Shown: one piece after another, positions 1 through 12,735 of the stretch
Layout of the letters: each line of letters starts with the position of its first letter
Position numbering within the stretch: position 1 is the stretch's first letter
From: Lasioglossum baleicum
Taxonomy: Eukaryota; Arthropoda; Insecta; Hymenoptera; Halictidae
Assembly (NCBI RefSeq): GCF_051020765.1
Contig: NC_134930.1
Span: 10,106,001-10,170,000 of the forward strand
Direction: 5' to 3'
DNA length: 64,000 nucleotides
Translations under genes and position numbers: made by a program
Notes under the pieces: generated by a model
What the model was told of the DNA's origin: nothing
Database searches by the model: none
What the model saw: the letters and a program-made list of their open reading frames with translations, nothing else

Positions 1-784
1 CAAAAAGTGATTCATATTTGGGCACATCACCCTATTCAAACTATTTAAATTTTTGTTAGGATGTTTCTGAATAAGAATCAGCTAATACTATTTCTGTTAG
101 TTTTTCAAACCAATTTGTGACGGTTATAGCCGTCATTTGTTTATCAGAGCTAAGAGCGATTGTAGTAATTTGTCAGCAAATCGAATTTGACGGGCATGAT
201 CATTTGCTGGAACGTGCTAATGGCGGTGACGTTATTTTATCTCTGTACCTGTAACGTTAGCGTGCCATTAGGAGGCTCTAATGGTTGTGGACTTTTTGTG
301 TAATTACCTACATCCGGTGCACGCGAGTAAAATCAAATAGTTTTGCCGAAGGTATCGATGTTTGAAAAATTGCTCAACAACCGTGGAACGTAGCGTGCAC
401 TGTAATGCGATTGGTGTTCGCGATAGCAGCGAATGGGACGAAAGGTGACAGACAGGTTGAACGATTATCGGAGAGAGCTTCGCTTTTTTCTTGCTTCATA
501 TGAGCCGCTTCTGCAATGTTTTCGATTGCACGGGTGCATCTTTCTATCTCGCCGCCGCTGGCTTTGTCACGGCTATCTGAAAAGCTGATATTGAGTTACT
601 GATGCATTCAAGGATTTAACTATCGATGTTTACATACGATATATTCGGCTGTTATAAATAATATTACAGCCGGGATATTGCTTCTAGAAAATATTGTCGT
701 TTACATGCAAATTCGTCCTCCCCCCCCCCAAAAAAAAATAGTTCCAAACTAGATAGAAGATAGAAGAAAATATAAAACAGAAAT
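1..784. other. No gene recognised
   Basis: AT-rich with moderate CpG. A C-run followed by an A-run (720-739) is the only marked feature. No credible exon was seen on either strand. Confidence 0.5.
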
Positions 785-1010
785 GTTGTACCGTTCAAGA
801 AGACACAAACAAGATGATATAAAAAATGTTTCTATTGTTGTTGTTTTCAAGGTCATCTGAAAGTGATGAGTAATACCAAATCATTGAATTCGTCTTGAAA
901 CCAGCTACTGCAGTATGAAGTTAAAAATATGTGGTGCTAAAAGACACCGAAGACAATAACAAGCAGAAAATTTTGCGAATCTTCACATTTACCTCCTTGA
1001 ACGGTACAAC
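785..1010. mobile_element. 226-bp MITE with GTTGTACCGTTCAAG ends
   Basis: GTTGTACCGTTCAAGAAG at the left is mirrored by CTCCTTGAACGGTACAAC at the right. The interior is AT-rich without coding sequence. It abuts the 118-bp tandem array. Confidence 0.65.
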
Positions 1011-1020
1011 TTTCTTTTTT

Positions 1021-1728
1021 AACATTTTCGCCTATCAGCAATTCTAACGGGGATGAATTACCCTGTACACCACATGTTTTCTAACGAAAACATTATTACA
1101 CGTTTCTCAAATACGAGATAAATTATCCTAAAAGTTCAAACATTTTCGTCTATCATCAATTCTAACGAGGATTAATCACCCTGTATACCACATGGTTTCC
1201 AACGAAAACATTATTACACGTTTTTCAAATACGAGAAAAATTATCCTAAAAGGTGAAACATTTTCGTCTATCATCAATTCTAACGGGGATGAATTACCCT
1301 GTACACCACATGTTTTCTAACGAAAACATTATTACACGTTTCTCAAATACGAGATAAATTATCCCAAAAGTTCAAGCATTTTCGTCTATCATCAATTCTA
1401 ACGGGGATGAATCACCCTGTACACCACATGTTTTCTAACGAAAAAATTATTACACGTTTCTCAAATACAAGATAAATTATCCTAAAAGTTAAAACATTTT
1501 CGTCTATCATCAATTCTAACGAGGATTAATCACCCTGTATACCACATGGTTTCCAACGAAAACATTATTACACATTTTTCAAATACGAGAAAAATTATCC
1601 TAAAAGGTGAAACATTTTCGTCTATCATCAATTCTAACGGGGATTAATCACCCTGTATACCACATGGTTTCCAACAAAAAGATTATTACACGTTTCTTCA
1701 AATACGGGGTAAATTATCCTAAAAGTTT
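1021..1728. repeat. Tandem array, six 118-bp units of two alternating types
   Basis: Unit starts at 1021, 1139, 1257, 1375, 1493 and 1611 are spaced exactly 118 bp apart. Each unit begins AACATTTTCGTCTATCATCA. Type 1 (units 1, 3, 4) reads ACCCTGTACACCACATGTTT; type 2 (units 2, 5, 6) reads ACCCTGTATACCACATGGTT. Units 2 and 5 are nearly identical, which points to copying of multi-unit blocks. Confidence 0.92.
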
Positions 1729-3014
1729 CAAAAGGAATCGCTTTGTGGTTTTAAAAAAAGAAAGAATCACAAAAGCTACTTTGTTTTTAGCGTCCTAAAC
1801 TGAGCTGCCCCTTTAATTGGACAGAATGTCGGTGTTTATTTGGAATGGAGCGGTTCCTAAGGTTTCCTTTGAAGCAAGGGCGACAGAGGAGCCCGGAAAA
1901 AAGATTATACGGGACATTGTGTCGTGTGCGTCGCGGTCGTCCTTTTTTCGGAGGACAGAGTCGTTTGAATCCATTGAGTAGTAGCCTTGCAACGTACACA
2001 GAGGACAACTTCTTTCTTCACGGGGCATTTGCATTCGGCTCGGACCCCGTGAGGATGACAACCTCTATGTATTACGCGGAAGCTTTTCAACCAATTTCAT
2101 GCGTAGGCGTTCACGATCCTCCCTGCGGCTGTTAATACACACTTAGAATAGAATTTTTTACTCCTTCCGGCTGGATGCTCGAGTATGAAGAACGTTTAAC
2201 GAGAGGACGCGGTGCTAATTCATGGTGCTAATTAACCGTAAGCCCTGTACGTGTTGTTCTGCGTTAAGCGCGAACCCCCTCCGAGAATATACCGGGTGTC
2301 CCACGTGAATCATTATTTTTCGACCATTTGTGGCTAGAGATAGGTAAAGTTTTGGAGAAAAAATATTTTAAATACTATTTTAAATCATCGTTGACTTGCA
2401 ATTACAAAGAAGTAACAGATTGTCTCTATAAATTAACAGGTTCTGGAAGCAAATAAAAATTTGTTTCCTCCTTTAATTATTTTAACAAGTCAACTACAAT
2501 ATATATATTATATATATTTATATGTATATGTGATACATAATATTATTCTTCATTTTTATTCTCCTAAAAAAACCTGTGATCTTACTCTGCGTTAATGAAT
2601 CAACAGATTGTTGATCAATGCTATTTTCAACGATAACCAAAACAGAGAACATTTTCTTCAATATCATCGCATCTTTCTACGAAAAACTTCGTAAAACATT
2701 TATTGCTGTTTCCACAGTTGTGGAAATTATTCGAGTTAAAGGAAGTTTTCATCTTATATTTATTTATTTGCTTATTTGTTATTGCTTTAAACCAAGTGGT
2801 TTATATAGCAAGTACAATATTATTACATTTGGCTTACATAGGTGTTACATTGTGCCTAAATTCTTACAGAATATTGTTTGAGAAAATTATAAATTATTTT
2901 CAGACCTTCTATATCAGGTTTACATAAGAAGGAACTAATACAAAGTGGGAAACAGTACTTGCCTTTGAGGATCTTTGTTTCTAATGTATTACGTTCGTTT
3001 TCGTAGTCTGGGTA
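1729..3014. other. No gene recognised; TE-like end at 2295
   Basis: 1800-2280 is GC-richer and has overlapping short frames on both strands, none with family resemblance. CCGGGTGTCCCACGTGAATC at 2290 looks like a DNA-transposon end. 2450-2940 is AT-rich filler. Confidence 0.45.
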
Positions 3015-4241
3015 TTACCATATAACATGATTTAGGTGTTGGAATTCTGCTCCGCATTGGCAAGCACTGTTAGCTATAAAGTTAACCCTTGTCAACGAAC
3101 CGTATAAATTATAGTGATTGGCACGATATGTATTAACAAAAACTAAAAAAATCTCTGGAGAGCCCAAGTCCAGTGTACTATGGCTTACCTTTGTCCTTGT
3201 GATAAAATCTAACGTAGTTGGCACCTTTAACTAGAGAGAGAGAAAGGCCTTGCTCTTTGCTTAGATTGTTAGTGGACAAATCTTGCTTGAATTTTGAGGT
3301 CTCTGGTTAGGGCAGCAATTGATAGCCTTGATATCTGGCGAAGGACTTTCTTTGGTTGCTTCTTTCGCAAGTGAGTCTACTTTCTTGTTGCCCGTAATTC
3401 CTACATGTGCTCGTATCCAGATAAACTTAATAAAATCTTGACTTTTTTGTTATTTGATATAAACGTAGAGTACTTAGTTTTAATTTCAATGATTTGGTTA
3501 CTGATGCTATGTTTGAAAGTTGGCTTCTGTAGTGATTGATTGCACTTTGCGAGTCGGTGAAGATGAGAAAGTTTGTAGCATTATATAAATTGGCAATATC
3601 CAGTGGCTCGGCTAATGGCGTAGCACTCTGCTGTGAAGATTGATGCGAGTATATCTAAGCGAAATTTTTGGGAGATATTTAGTTGTGGACAGTATATGTA
3701 TTGCGGCACCTACTGATTCGGAGTTTTCTGTTACACTACCATCGGTATCGATTTCAACCGTATTCTCGGTGGGTTGGATTCAATAAAATCTCGTAACGGA
3801 ACATTAGGATCGGAAGAATTTTGTAACGATTGACCTCAACAAACATATCACTAGGTGGAATATTAATCGTGTTTCCAACAAATTAAGGAGATTTTCAGCT
3901 AACAGAGAATGTTTCGTTCGTCTATTAGAAGAGATAACATTCAGGTCTCTGTATTGTTTTCAAAACAGTATTTTGTTTGGAGTTAAGGCTCTCTGTATAA
4001 GAGTAATATTTGAATACATATTTTTTAGCGAGAAAATTGGCTCTATCCCGAAAGGAAATGACTTTAGCTCTTCGCTTAACAAAACATTTGTGGACGTGCT
4101 TATTCTGTATCCCAATCCCAGCAGAATTACACCAAATTGAATTCGACCTAATTTAAGCGTTTGGTTTTTGTTTTTCGGATAATATATGAAGCAATTATGT
4201 TGCATAATTGGTCTTATGAGACTACTATGGAAGGAGGCCAC
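3015..4241 (-). pseudogene. Non-LTR retrotransposon remnant (RT thumb, RNase H, C-terminal domain)
   Basis: Minus strand, read from 4241 downward. KLGRIQFGVILLGLGYRIST and NVLLSEE match the region after the reverse transcriptase catalytic core. Further on, FTDSQSAINHYRSQLSN (about 3530-3580) and IRAHVGITGNKKVDSLAKEA (about 3350-3420) match RNase H. The tail YRANHYNLYGSL and CQCGAEFQHLNHVIW (3015-3130) matches the usual C-terminus. Stops and frameshifts between blocks show it is dead. The RNase H suggests an I/LOA-like rather than a minimal jockey element. Confidence 0.82.
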
Positions 4242-4242
4242 C

Positions 4243-4647
4243 TAAATATCTCCTTTATTTTTAATGGCACAAAACAAATATTTATGGCATAATTTATAAA
4301 TGGTATCGAAGGAGGAATATCATAGAAGAACTATGTTTTTTGTCCGGTTATTATTTTTTCATAGTTTTTTCAAGGTCATCGTTATTTTTTATCGGGAAAA
4401 CTTTTTTTTTTATATTCCATCTCGTTAATAACTCAAGCATATTCAAATGTATTTTCTCAGCCGCTATATAAGATGGAATAATAAAAAATAAGCTCTCCCG
4501 ATAAAAAAAATAATGATGACCTTGAAAAAACTATGAAAAAGTAACCGGACAAAAGAAATTGTTCTTCTATAATATGCCTCCTTCGATACCATTTCAATTA
4601 TGCCATAAATATTTGTTTTGTGTCTTTAAAAATAATGGAGATATTTA
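4243..4647. mobile_element. 405-bp foldback MITE
   Basis: Arms of about 180 bp: left TAAATATCTCCTTTATTTTT and right AAAAATAATGGAGATATTTA are mirrors. Pairing continues through CAAATATTTATGGCATAAT and GACCTTGAAAAAACTATGAA. It lies next to the start of the dead retrotransposon. Confidence 0.85.
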
Positions 4648-6728
4648 AGAACAAAGTTTTCATCTTGTGGACACAAATTTTCTTCTTGTAGAGGTTTTCG
4701 AGTCAAAAAGGTTCGAGTTATTGAGACTTGACTGTATTTTTGTTTGCGACATATGACTCCTTTCAAACTTTTTCTCTTCTGGATGAGTGGAAGGTGTTGA
4801 ATAGTGTGATGTAAAAAAATCTTTAACTACAGTTTTCTTTGGCATGAACAATTTTGCGGCAAGTTCCTTTTACGAATATTTACCGATTCAGAGGTGTAGA
4901 TTCACCTCTAGGACGGATGACCATTACACTTTTTATACATTCTGTACCTAAAATTTCTAGCGGTAGCTAAATCGTCGGCGGTTTGTTCTTCTAAAAGTGG
5001 CCTAATGAAGGAGTGCTGGTCGGAAAACGAGCGAAACCATAGGAATCGGCCATTCGGAACTGCGGTCTGCCGTGTTTCTCGTTTGGGAAACTTAATTATT
5101 CTTGGTACAGTGGCGCGGATGTGAAGATATTGTCTCCCTTATTCTAGTTTAATGCGGTAACATTGTTCGGGGCCATAAAGTCGCGGCATAGAGATTGAAA
5201 TGAATCCTGGGATTATGTAATTACATTGAATTATGAACTGTGAGAGTACACGTAACGGATAGAGTATACATATTCAACTTGTTGGATGGATCAGGTTGAT
5301 TAAAATACATTGCTGCACCGCATAGATCATTATTCACATAAATCATAATATAATTCACACTGTCCGCGTCAACTGGAAATCCATCATAAAATTACATCAA
5401 AATACAAACTCGGGAAAGACACTCTTCAACGAAATCAAAATTTTCTCTAGAATTCTCCGACCAATTGGAATTTACAAAAAAATTTGGTCACATCATGTAG
5501 TAAACTAATTGCTCTAACTTCTCAAAGAAGTGCAAGTCGTTATTGTTAGTTTTTAAACGACTGCTAACTACATCTCCAGCGGTTATTAAGACTATATCAT
5601 TGTACACTAACTGTAAGCCTAATGTATAATTGTAAAAGCTGAAATAAACCTATAATAGATTTCAGTGGCACATTAAAAAAAAGAAGTCGTATTGGTTCCG
5701 TTATGCACGTTATGAATATTATTTTAGAGACTATTATTTAGACACTTTTATGAAGATTATTATAGAATGAATATGAATATTTTTATGAATGTTATCGTTT
5801 TTCAAGAATGTCCGAGCATTAATGGGAGTCACTGTTAGCATGTCTCTGTGAAACTATGAGATACAAGAATTTTCATTTAATTTCTCCACGACTTCAGAGT
5901 TTCGAAACAAACGTTTTCGAGAACAAGCCGCGGATTTTATACGAGAAGCGAGTTTCTTTGGGCGAAATTACACGAGCGTACAATACAATAACGAACAATT
6001 TAAATCCGCGATTCCGCAAATACCGGGCGGAAGTAAACTGATTAACCGTGTCATATTCCGGCGAAGTTAATTGCTCGCCTCATTAAACTTCATTTTTTCA
6101 AACGGCCGAACGGAATCCACGTGCGCGCTTCGTTAGTGTGACATAGCATTGTACGAAATTCATTAAGTTCTTCCGTGCACGCAGTAATTAATTAAGATAG
6201 TGCGTCCCGGGTTGCCGGGTGAACTGACAGCAAGCATCCAGCCGTGCCACGGCGTAAAAGTAATTTAGTTACAACGTTGCAACGAAATTACCGTACCTGC
6301 TTGGTAAATAAATTAAGCCGGCGTCGTTTGTCCCGCCTGCGATATATGTATACACTATACACGCATTGATCCTTCGCCGGGTACATTCGAATCGGGTTCG
6401 ATGATATTGCAAGCGAAATAATTGCTTTACTGCAGGCTGCGGCACCGCCGGCTTTCAAACGAACTTTTGTAGAAACGCTTCTGTGACGTTTGAATTTTTC
6501 ATACACTGCCCGAAATTACCATGAAGCCACCTGATTTTTTTGGTGAAATCTTATATTTATGTCGTAGTAATGAGAGAAACTGATGCACGATAGCTTTCTA
6601 GGATTAATAAAAAAGAAACCATTTACATGATTACATTCATACAGTGCCCGAAATTTCCATAAACCCACCACGCGCGCGCGCGTTTTTTGGTAATATCTTA
6701 TAATTATTCTGTACTTATGATTTTGAAA
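4648..6728. other. No gene recognised
   Basis: Unique-looking non-coding DNA; 4950-5170 and 5870-6500 are CpG-richer. Short frames on both strands lack recognisable domains or splice-linked partners. Confidence 0.45.

Positions 6729-6768
<40 letters not shown>
6729..6768. repeat. CA/TA microsatellite
   Basis: ACACACA followed by about 17 TA units. It sits beside the Tc1 terminal-repeat-like sequences. Confidence 0.95.
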
Positions 6769-6770
<2 letters not shown>

Positions 6771-6919
6771 TAAAATAATAGAAATAATATTTACTTAAAA
6801 AAATAAACGTAAATATATAATTTGATATAAAATAAACTGCGAAATTTCTATAAAGCCACATATTTTTTAAATAAGTAGGTTCGAAAAATTAACAATAAGT
6901 TCTTATATTTATTTCTATA

Positions 6920-7375
6920 TTAATAATTAGTAGAACTGGCATTTCTTTGAATAACTTCGAAAATACGATGGGGCATTGACGAAATCCAACTTTGAAGTGT
7001 GTCTTCTTGAATAGATGCCCACGCTTCGTTCACCGCTTTCCATAATTCATTAATAGTACTGTATTGCTTGCGAATTGCCATAAACTTTCCTTGCGAGTAT
7101 CCCCTAAAGAGAGGTTTTCAATTTGGTTTAAATCTGGGGAATGAGCTGGCCATGTCAAAAAACCCTGATATTATTCTGACCTAACCACTGCTTCGTTTAA
7201 TTTGATAGATGGCAGCGTTATCGTGTTGATACATGAAGTTATCGTGTCCAATATCTTGAACAAATGCTATTAAAATTGTGTCTAATAATTCAGTATATTT
7301 TTCAAAGTACATTTTAGGAGTAATGCGACAGATTGGTGTCTTGGCGTCAGCTCTAAACGCAGCAGCCCAGATCAT
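6920..7375 (-). pseudogene. Tc1/mariner-type transposase, C-terminal half, dead
   Basis: The minus strand gives RITPKMYFEKYTELL and FMYQHDNAAIY (second catalytic Asp region), then after a frameshift WPAHSPDLNQIENL, the diagnostic Tc1 motif. Another shift leads to TINELWKAVNEAW and WISSMPHRIFEVIQRNA, ending at TAA (6920-6922). The frameshifts make it inactive. Direct-like repeats CTGCCCGAAATT...CATAAAGCCAC at 6507, 6645 and 6838 resemble its terminal repeat; the other end was not found. Confidence 0.85.
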
Positions 7376-8929
7376 CGTGAAATCGGTTGGAACTTTTTAA
7401 AAAGTGAAGAGTTAAGATATAGAAAAAAGTGTAAACACACCCAAAAGGTGAACATTTCCGAGTAGGTACTCGTAGATTTATGATTAGTATCAGCTAAATA
7501 TAATTGAAGATGAGAAAAAGTAGTAAACTTGACAATATTAAAAAAAAAAAATAATATGAATAGATAAAAAGAATTCCAGCTTTCAATTTTTTAATTTACA
7601 AACGCTGCGAACTTTCGTTCCAACCCAATACAACATTTTTGGGAGAACCTGTATAGATTATAAAACAAGTACAAACATAAAGAGATAATCGTGATCACAT
7701 CTCCGACACGAATTTTCGGGCGAGTATTAAAATGAAGTGTCGGTGAAACTCAGTCAGCGGTGTAGCAGAAAGGAGGAGAAAAACCGGCAGGAATGGTTCG
7801 TCATTTTTCGCGTGAGAATTGATCCCATAGATGCTGGCCCAGTTTCAGGCAATTATCGTCGCGCTCCTTTCTTTCCTCCGGTGCCAAGCAACTTTTTACG
7901 CGTTAAATAAGTGGCCGGCGGGCGCAGGAACAAAAGGAAACACACGGGCTCGGAGGAGGACTCCTCCGCATTGCCACTTCGAGGAATAGAAGGCGGAAAT
8001 GAAATTTCATTAGCAATGTAAATACGGGCAGTTGCATAGTGTACGGCGGAATTTTCAAGGAACTACAGACGTTGCTGCGCTTCATCCCGATGGGCTTTCC
8101 TTGACGCCATTATCGTTCTGTCTTGCAGCTGGTTGAACGTTCACGAACGCATCAGCAGCGGCGCAATACGTTCTTTTAGAGGAAAAACTAATTTAACTCG
8201 TCGTCGGAACAGGCAAACTCTGCCAATTTGCATACTTACTTCTTTTTTGTGCGTTCCCGGTGCAGAGCGGTTTCTTCGTTCGACATAAAATTACTTTTGA
8301 TTTTTCGAGCGAGTTTCCTCGCCTGTAAAATGGAAATGTTGCCTTTTAAGTTTTGCCCGCTACGTTTAATCAATTCCGCCAAACATGGATCAAAAATGAT
8401 TCTTTCAAAAGACCGGCGCAGCGGCTCCACTGTAAATTCTATTTTCAATTTCATCTCACGGTGGACCACGTACCTACGTTTCGCCTTTCTCGCAGCGGAG
8501 CTTGTCTCTCGCGCGAACGTTCACATGAAATGAGAAACTTTTTCCATGCCCCCCCGGTAATGTGATGAAAAATATTTCATGGTGTCCCCTCATTCCCCGA
8601 GAGTGCCAATACTAATGGAAATAAAATATTATTCGACTCGTACAGCCGTGCTGTTGCAAGTACTGGAAAAGTTTAATTACCCCGCCTATTCCTTTCGCCG
8701 GGAAATGTGCGTGCAACACCTTTTCGTTCATAAAAAAGCTCTCTCTTTCTCGAAAATATTAACGGAGAGGCTCGTGTGCTCGCATCTCTTCCTCCATTGT
8801 TCCCTAATTCCTATTGTTTCTTTGTTACATGACGCGTGCGCGGATGTATGTTACATGCTGTAACCCAGAGCTGCTCTTATTCTCGATAGAATTCATTGGA
8901 AAAATTCCCGTTTTGCCTTTCGAGCATCA
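7376..8929. other. No gene recognised; CpG-rich island
   Basis: 7680-8880 is GC-richer and full of CpG, with overlapping frames in several phases. That is typical of low-stop composition rather than coding. It could hold regulatory sequence or distant intron of a gene outside the window. Confidence 0.45.
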
Positions 8930-9245
8930 TTAACCCTTTGCACTCAAAACTATTTTTCAATTTCGTTGCTGACATCTTCCTGCTATTTTAAGTGTTTTAT
9001 TTAAAATTTATTTCAAGGGACAGTTCCCTTGACTGTTACTTATTTTAAACAATTTTGTTCACTAATCATATTAAATATTGCTCTTAAACTTTGTTGTAAT
9101 TTATATTTATGGAAAGTATATTTGTGCTTTTAACTAAAAAATATAAATAAAGGAAGAACCAAATACATGTATAAGAACCCATTTTATTTACATTTTTCTT
9201 TCTCTGATGTCGAGTCACACTCGACAAAGGAGTGCAAAGGGTTAA
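8930..9245. mobile_element. 316-bp piggyBac-like MITE
   Basis: TTAA CCCTTTGCACTC at the left and GAGTGCAAAGGG TTAA at the right: a TTAA target duplication directly next to CCC/GGG ends is the piggyBac pattern. A short copy lies at 37438-37566. The interior includes GTCGAGTCACACTCGAC, an inner palindrome present in both copies. Confidence 0.82.
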
Positions 9246-9922
9246 AGCGCTTTAGTAGAGTGTTTCAAAACTGTTCCTGTAGGGTAGGAAACCCAATGCT
9301 TTCTTATCACAGCTTCAGGATTTACTCTCAACCATTAAAATTATATTATTTGTATAGGCTATGAATTTGTCATGGATTATATACATTTACGATTTGTCCG
9401 AGTTAAAACACTACAGTAGATTACAAAATGTTTACTACCTTTCATAGTCTCTCTTTTCTATATTTAAATACGAATTCATGGATTGGTATTTCTAATTCTT
9501 GTGCTTTCTTTATTTTGCAATGTGCGAATAAATCGAGTAGATATGTACGAGCTGAAACATTTTTATTCCGACTTCACCGCAACACTTTTTGGCTCCGTTT
9601 TTCCAGGAGAGCCATCCATGTTATCTTGCGTGTCGCGTGAAATTAATGTTCTCGATGCCGGAATGTTCTGTGTTGCTTACAATGCGGACGAAACGTGTCC
9701 ATTAGGTGCTGCGAAGCGCAACCGGAAATGAGAGCAACACGTGAACGCCATGGTGTTATTGATTTTGCCCCAACTGGCGCGTTATTTCGTTCTTTTTGCC
9801 TCTTATCTTATGAAATTCAACGGAAAATCAGCTTTTCATTCTCGACGATAATTTCTCACGTTTACGACCATGATCGGAGTCTCTCCAATTTTTTCTTGTT
9901 GCAAAAAGAAAAACATTCTTGC

Positions 9923-10421
9923 AAAAAGAATCCTTTACTTCCATGTTTTCTACGATTAGACATAAATAATTTATTCAGCATACATAATTTTTTGATATTT
10001 GTTAATAACAGAACTGTTACACGTTAATTGAAGATGTTTTCGAACGCGTACAGTGCTAATTTTGGGAATTGGTGTTGGTTTCGATGAAGTGTGGAAATGC
10101 TAAAAAGAATCCTTTATTTCCATATATTTTCTACAATTTCATATTATTTATTCAGCATACATAATTTTGAACTGTTGCGTTAATTGAAGATCTTTTCGAA
10201 CGCGTACAGTGCTAATAATAATTTTGGAAATTGGTGTTGGTTTCGATGAAGTGTGGAAATGCTAAAAAGAATCCTTTATTTCCATATTTTCTACAATTTC
10301 ACGTTATTTATTCAGCATACATAATTTTGAACTGTTGCGTTAATTGAAGATGTCTTCGAACGTGTACAGTGCTAATAATAATTTTGGAAATTGGTGTTGG
10401 TTTCGGTGAAGTGAAAATGCT
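9923..10421. repeat. Three tandem units of about 160-180 bp
   Basis: Starts at 9923, 10102 and 10264, each beginning AAAAAGAATCCTTTA. Shared blocks are TTATTTATTCAGCATACATA, GCGTACAGTGCTAAT and ATTGGTGTTGGTTTCG. The first unit is longer through extra bases after TTCAGCATACATAATTTT; the third is cut short. Confidence 0.9.
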
Positions 10422-11565
10422 ATTCCGTTGAAACCAGTGTTTATAGTAAGCACTAAAATGGATGTTTGGGCAAACGAAAAAGGAGAAGACGACGAATTCA
10501 CTTCCCGGATAGCTTTTACCTTTTCTGAAGAGGTCATTACTCGAAGTGGCCTCAAGCAGTTCCGCGTTTATACGTCGCTGGTAGGATGGCTACGAGCCTC
10601 GTAACATTATTTATTAACAAACGCTGCAAATTGTCACTTTCCATGATTTTGGCCTCGAAGCAAAAGAAAACGTTCCCTTAGTACTTTAATCTCCACTACA
10701 CAAATTAACTATATAACCGTGAAAATTATGTACAAAACACAATAAACATCAAGTATTCGGTATTTATCTCTTAATTACGGATAATCCATTGAAATCTATC
10801 CGGTATATCTATAACATCTAATACGGAGTTATTTATCGTCGCGATATAATGGACATTTTTAAATATATTATCCGTAAATATTTTTTGTATTTTTTATTGT
10901 ATTTCATAGAGAACCGGAAGGGAGGATTATAAATAATTGCAGTATGTCTGAGTGAGTAGACGGTGTCTTGGATATCATAAGATGGCGATCCTGCAATCTT
11001 AATCTCGTTAAATGGAGAATCGCTCTGAGTGAGACAAATTGCGAAACTTGTTAAGAGGCTCTTTTTGTAGTATCGATATTTCCTAATGAGATTTTGAAGT
11101 CTGATTAAAGGTCTCGAGATATCTGACAGTTTTAATAGATAACTGGGAACGTGCCTCTCTTTCAGCACTAATTATAAAAAGTGTCATCAAGATGTTAGCA
11201 CAATTGCAGATATTGTATCTCAGAACAATATTGTATTAGATTATCCCACATGAAATGTCCGATTTTTAGCAATGGCATGAAACAAATGCAATTGTAAATC
11301 GTTATTAACATTCCACTTTTATTGGAATCAATTACATACATTTAATTGTATGTGAGGGGGAACAGTTGGTTAAAAATTTTTTTAATTAATCATGACAAAA
11401 AAGGAAAGGAAAGGAAGTTTATTGGAATATTTTATTTTCCACGTGTCGCACATTTATCATAAATTTATTTTCCCCAAAGCAAGTAAGTGTGTCTTTATGA
11501 ACAATATTTCTTACATTCAATCATTCAATATTTCTGTTTTTTTTCAAAATTACTATACATATTTA
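10422..11565. other. No gene recognised
   Basis: AT-rich unique sequence. The 111-codon minus-strand frame at 10833-11168 has no recognisable motif and no codon-like regularity. Confidence 0.45.
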
Positions 11566-11660
11566 ATTTACAGACACGATTCAAATAAATCTTGAAAAAG
11601 ATCCAAACTAAGATCGAAACGTTGATTTTGTTTGACAATTAGCAAAGTTGCTTTACAATT
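11566..11660 (+). other. Hammerhead-like RNA motif, copy 1
   Basis: TACAGACACGATTCAAATAA is followed by CTTGAAAAA, the stem GATC-CAAACTAA-GATC and CGAAACGTTG (11591-11623). The order CTTGAAAA, hairpin, GAAAC is that of the hammerhead core (CUGANGA, stem II, GAAA). The core is degenerate (G8 is A), so self-cleavage is not expected. Homologous motifs are at 17591, 17706 and 45346. Confidence 0.5.
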
Positions 11661-11689
11661 CGTAATAAACGATTGCGAACCGTTGCGCC

Positions 11690-12010
11690 GAAAAAATTAA
11701 AAAATTTATGATGCAAAGAATGTAGAATCATGTGAACAACAGTCCTGTGGTGATCGAGATAAAAGGAAAATGGTCTTATTTGTTACCTTTTATGAAGAAT
11801 GAATGGTTTCTTAAATCTTGAGATTATACAAATATGAGAATGTGATTGACAATTACGTTTGCCTTGTCAACGAGAATACATTCTCATTGAATTGTACAGA
11901 CTTATTCAGGGCAGAATATTTATTTGTACGTATTTTAATCTCCTTGGGAAGAAAGTGTACCGCAGTAAATCGTACACCCGCAGTGATAGGTACATGTACC
12001 CTACCTTTGA
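11690..12010 (-). mobile_element. Partial inverted copy of the AGGGTAAATG-family element
   Basis: Its reverse complement matches 41600-41885: AGGGTACATGTACCTATCAC, then the ATTAAAATACG block and the segment ending at AGAATCATGTGAACA/ACTGTCCTG. No open frame of note. Confidence 0.7.
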
Positions 12011-12735
12011 TTTATGCAGGAAGAGATAAATCAATTTTTTCAACCTGTTACACTAGAATCAATCTTCTCACTTCGATCCGACCTGTGCGCTGTGGCTAAA
12101 CGTTCGACGATTACAATGTACCCGCCGATAATTTGCTATGATTCACGTCGGCCGTGCAATTATATCGAGTTTTGCGACAGCCGCGATAGAGAAATACATG
12201 CAGAGGGTGACCAAGGGTAGCAAACGGTGAAGGGGGCGGTTTCGCGTGACGCGGCGCATTCACGTGAATAATCGGGATGCATCGCGGCTACGTGAATTAT
12301 GGCGGTGTTGGGCTTCGGTGTTGTCGTTCAAACACAAAAGCGGAATCAAAATGCAATCGATGTTGGCGCAGCTGCCGTTTCCGCGAAAAAATGTTCTCGC
12401 ACGCGACTACAGGAAACGCGGACACCCGGAAAAGAAGAGTGTATATGTACCTACATCGAGCTATTAACTACTGTTGATCGATCGCTTGGCCAATTCCCGA
12501 GCGAACCCTCGCCGGAAAATATAATCGAATAGAAATTGCCGCTCGAAAACGCTTTTGTTTAATCATAATCCGTTTATCATTCTCCGTTTGACGAAAGTAT
12601 TCCATCAAACAAATGACTCGTCTGTTATAATTATACGCTCAACTCATACGCGAAACAATTAATCCATTAACCGTATAATAATGAGTCAAACTCGTGATGA
12701 TGATGATTGTAAACAGTATGTATTTATGTACCAGG
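12011..12735. other. No gene recognised; CpG-rich island
   Basis: 12090-12530 is rich in CpG, with overlapping frames in all three plus phases; none has a family match. Confidence 0.45.

Noticed and set aside
1021..1728. CRISPR-like array
   Set aside because: Units are contiguous 118-bp repeats without spacers, in a eukaryotic context.
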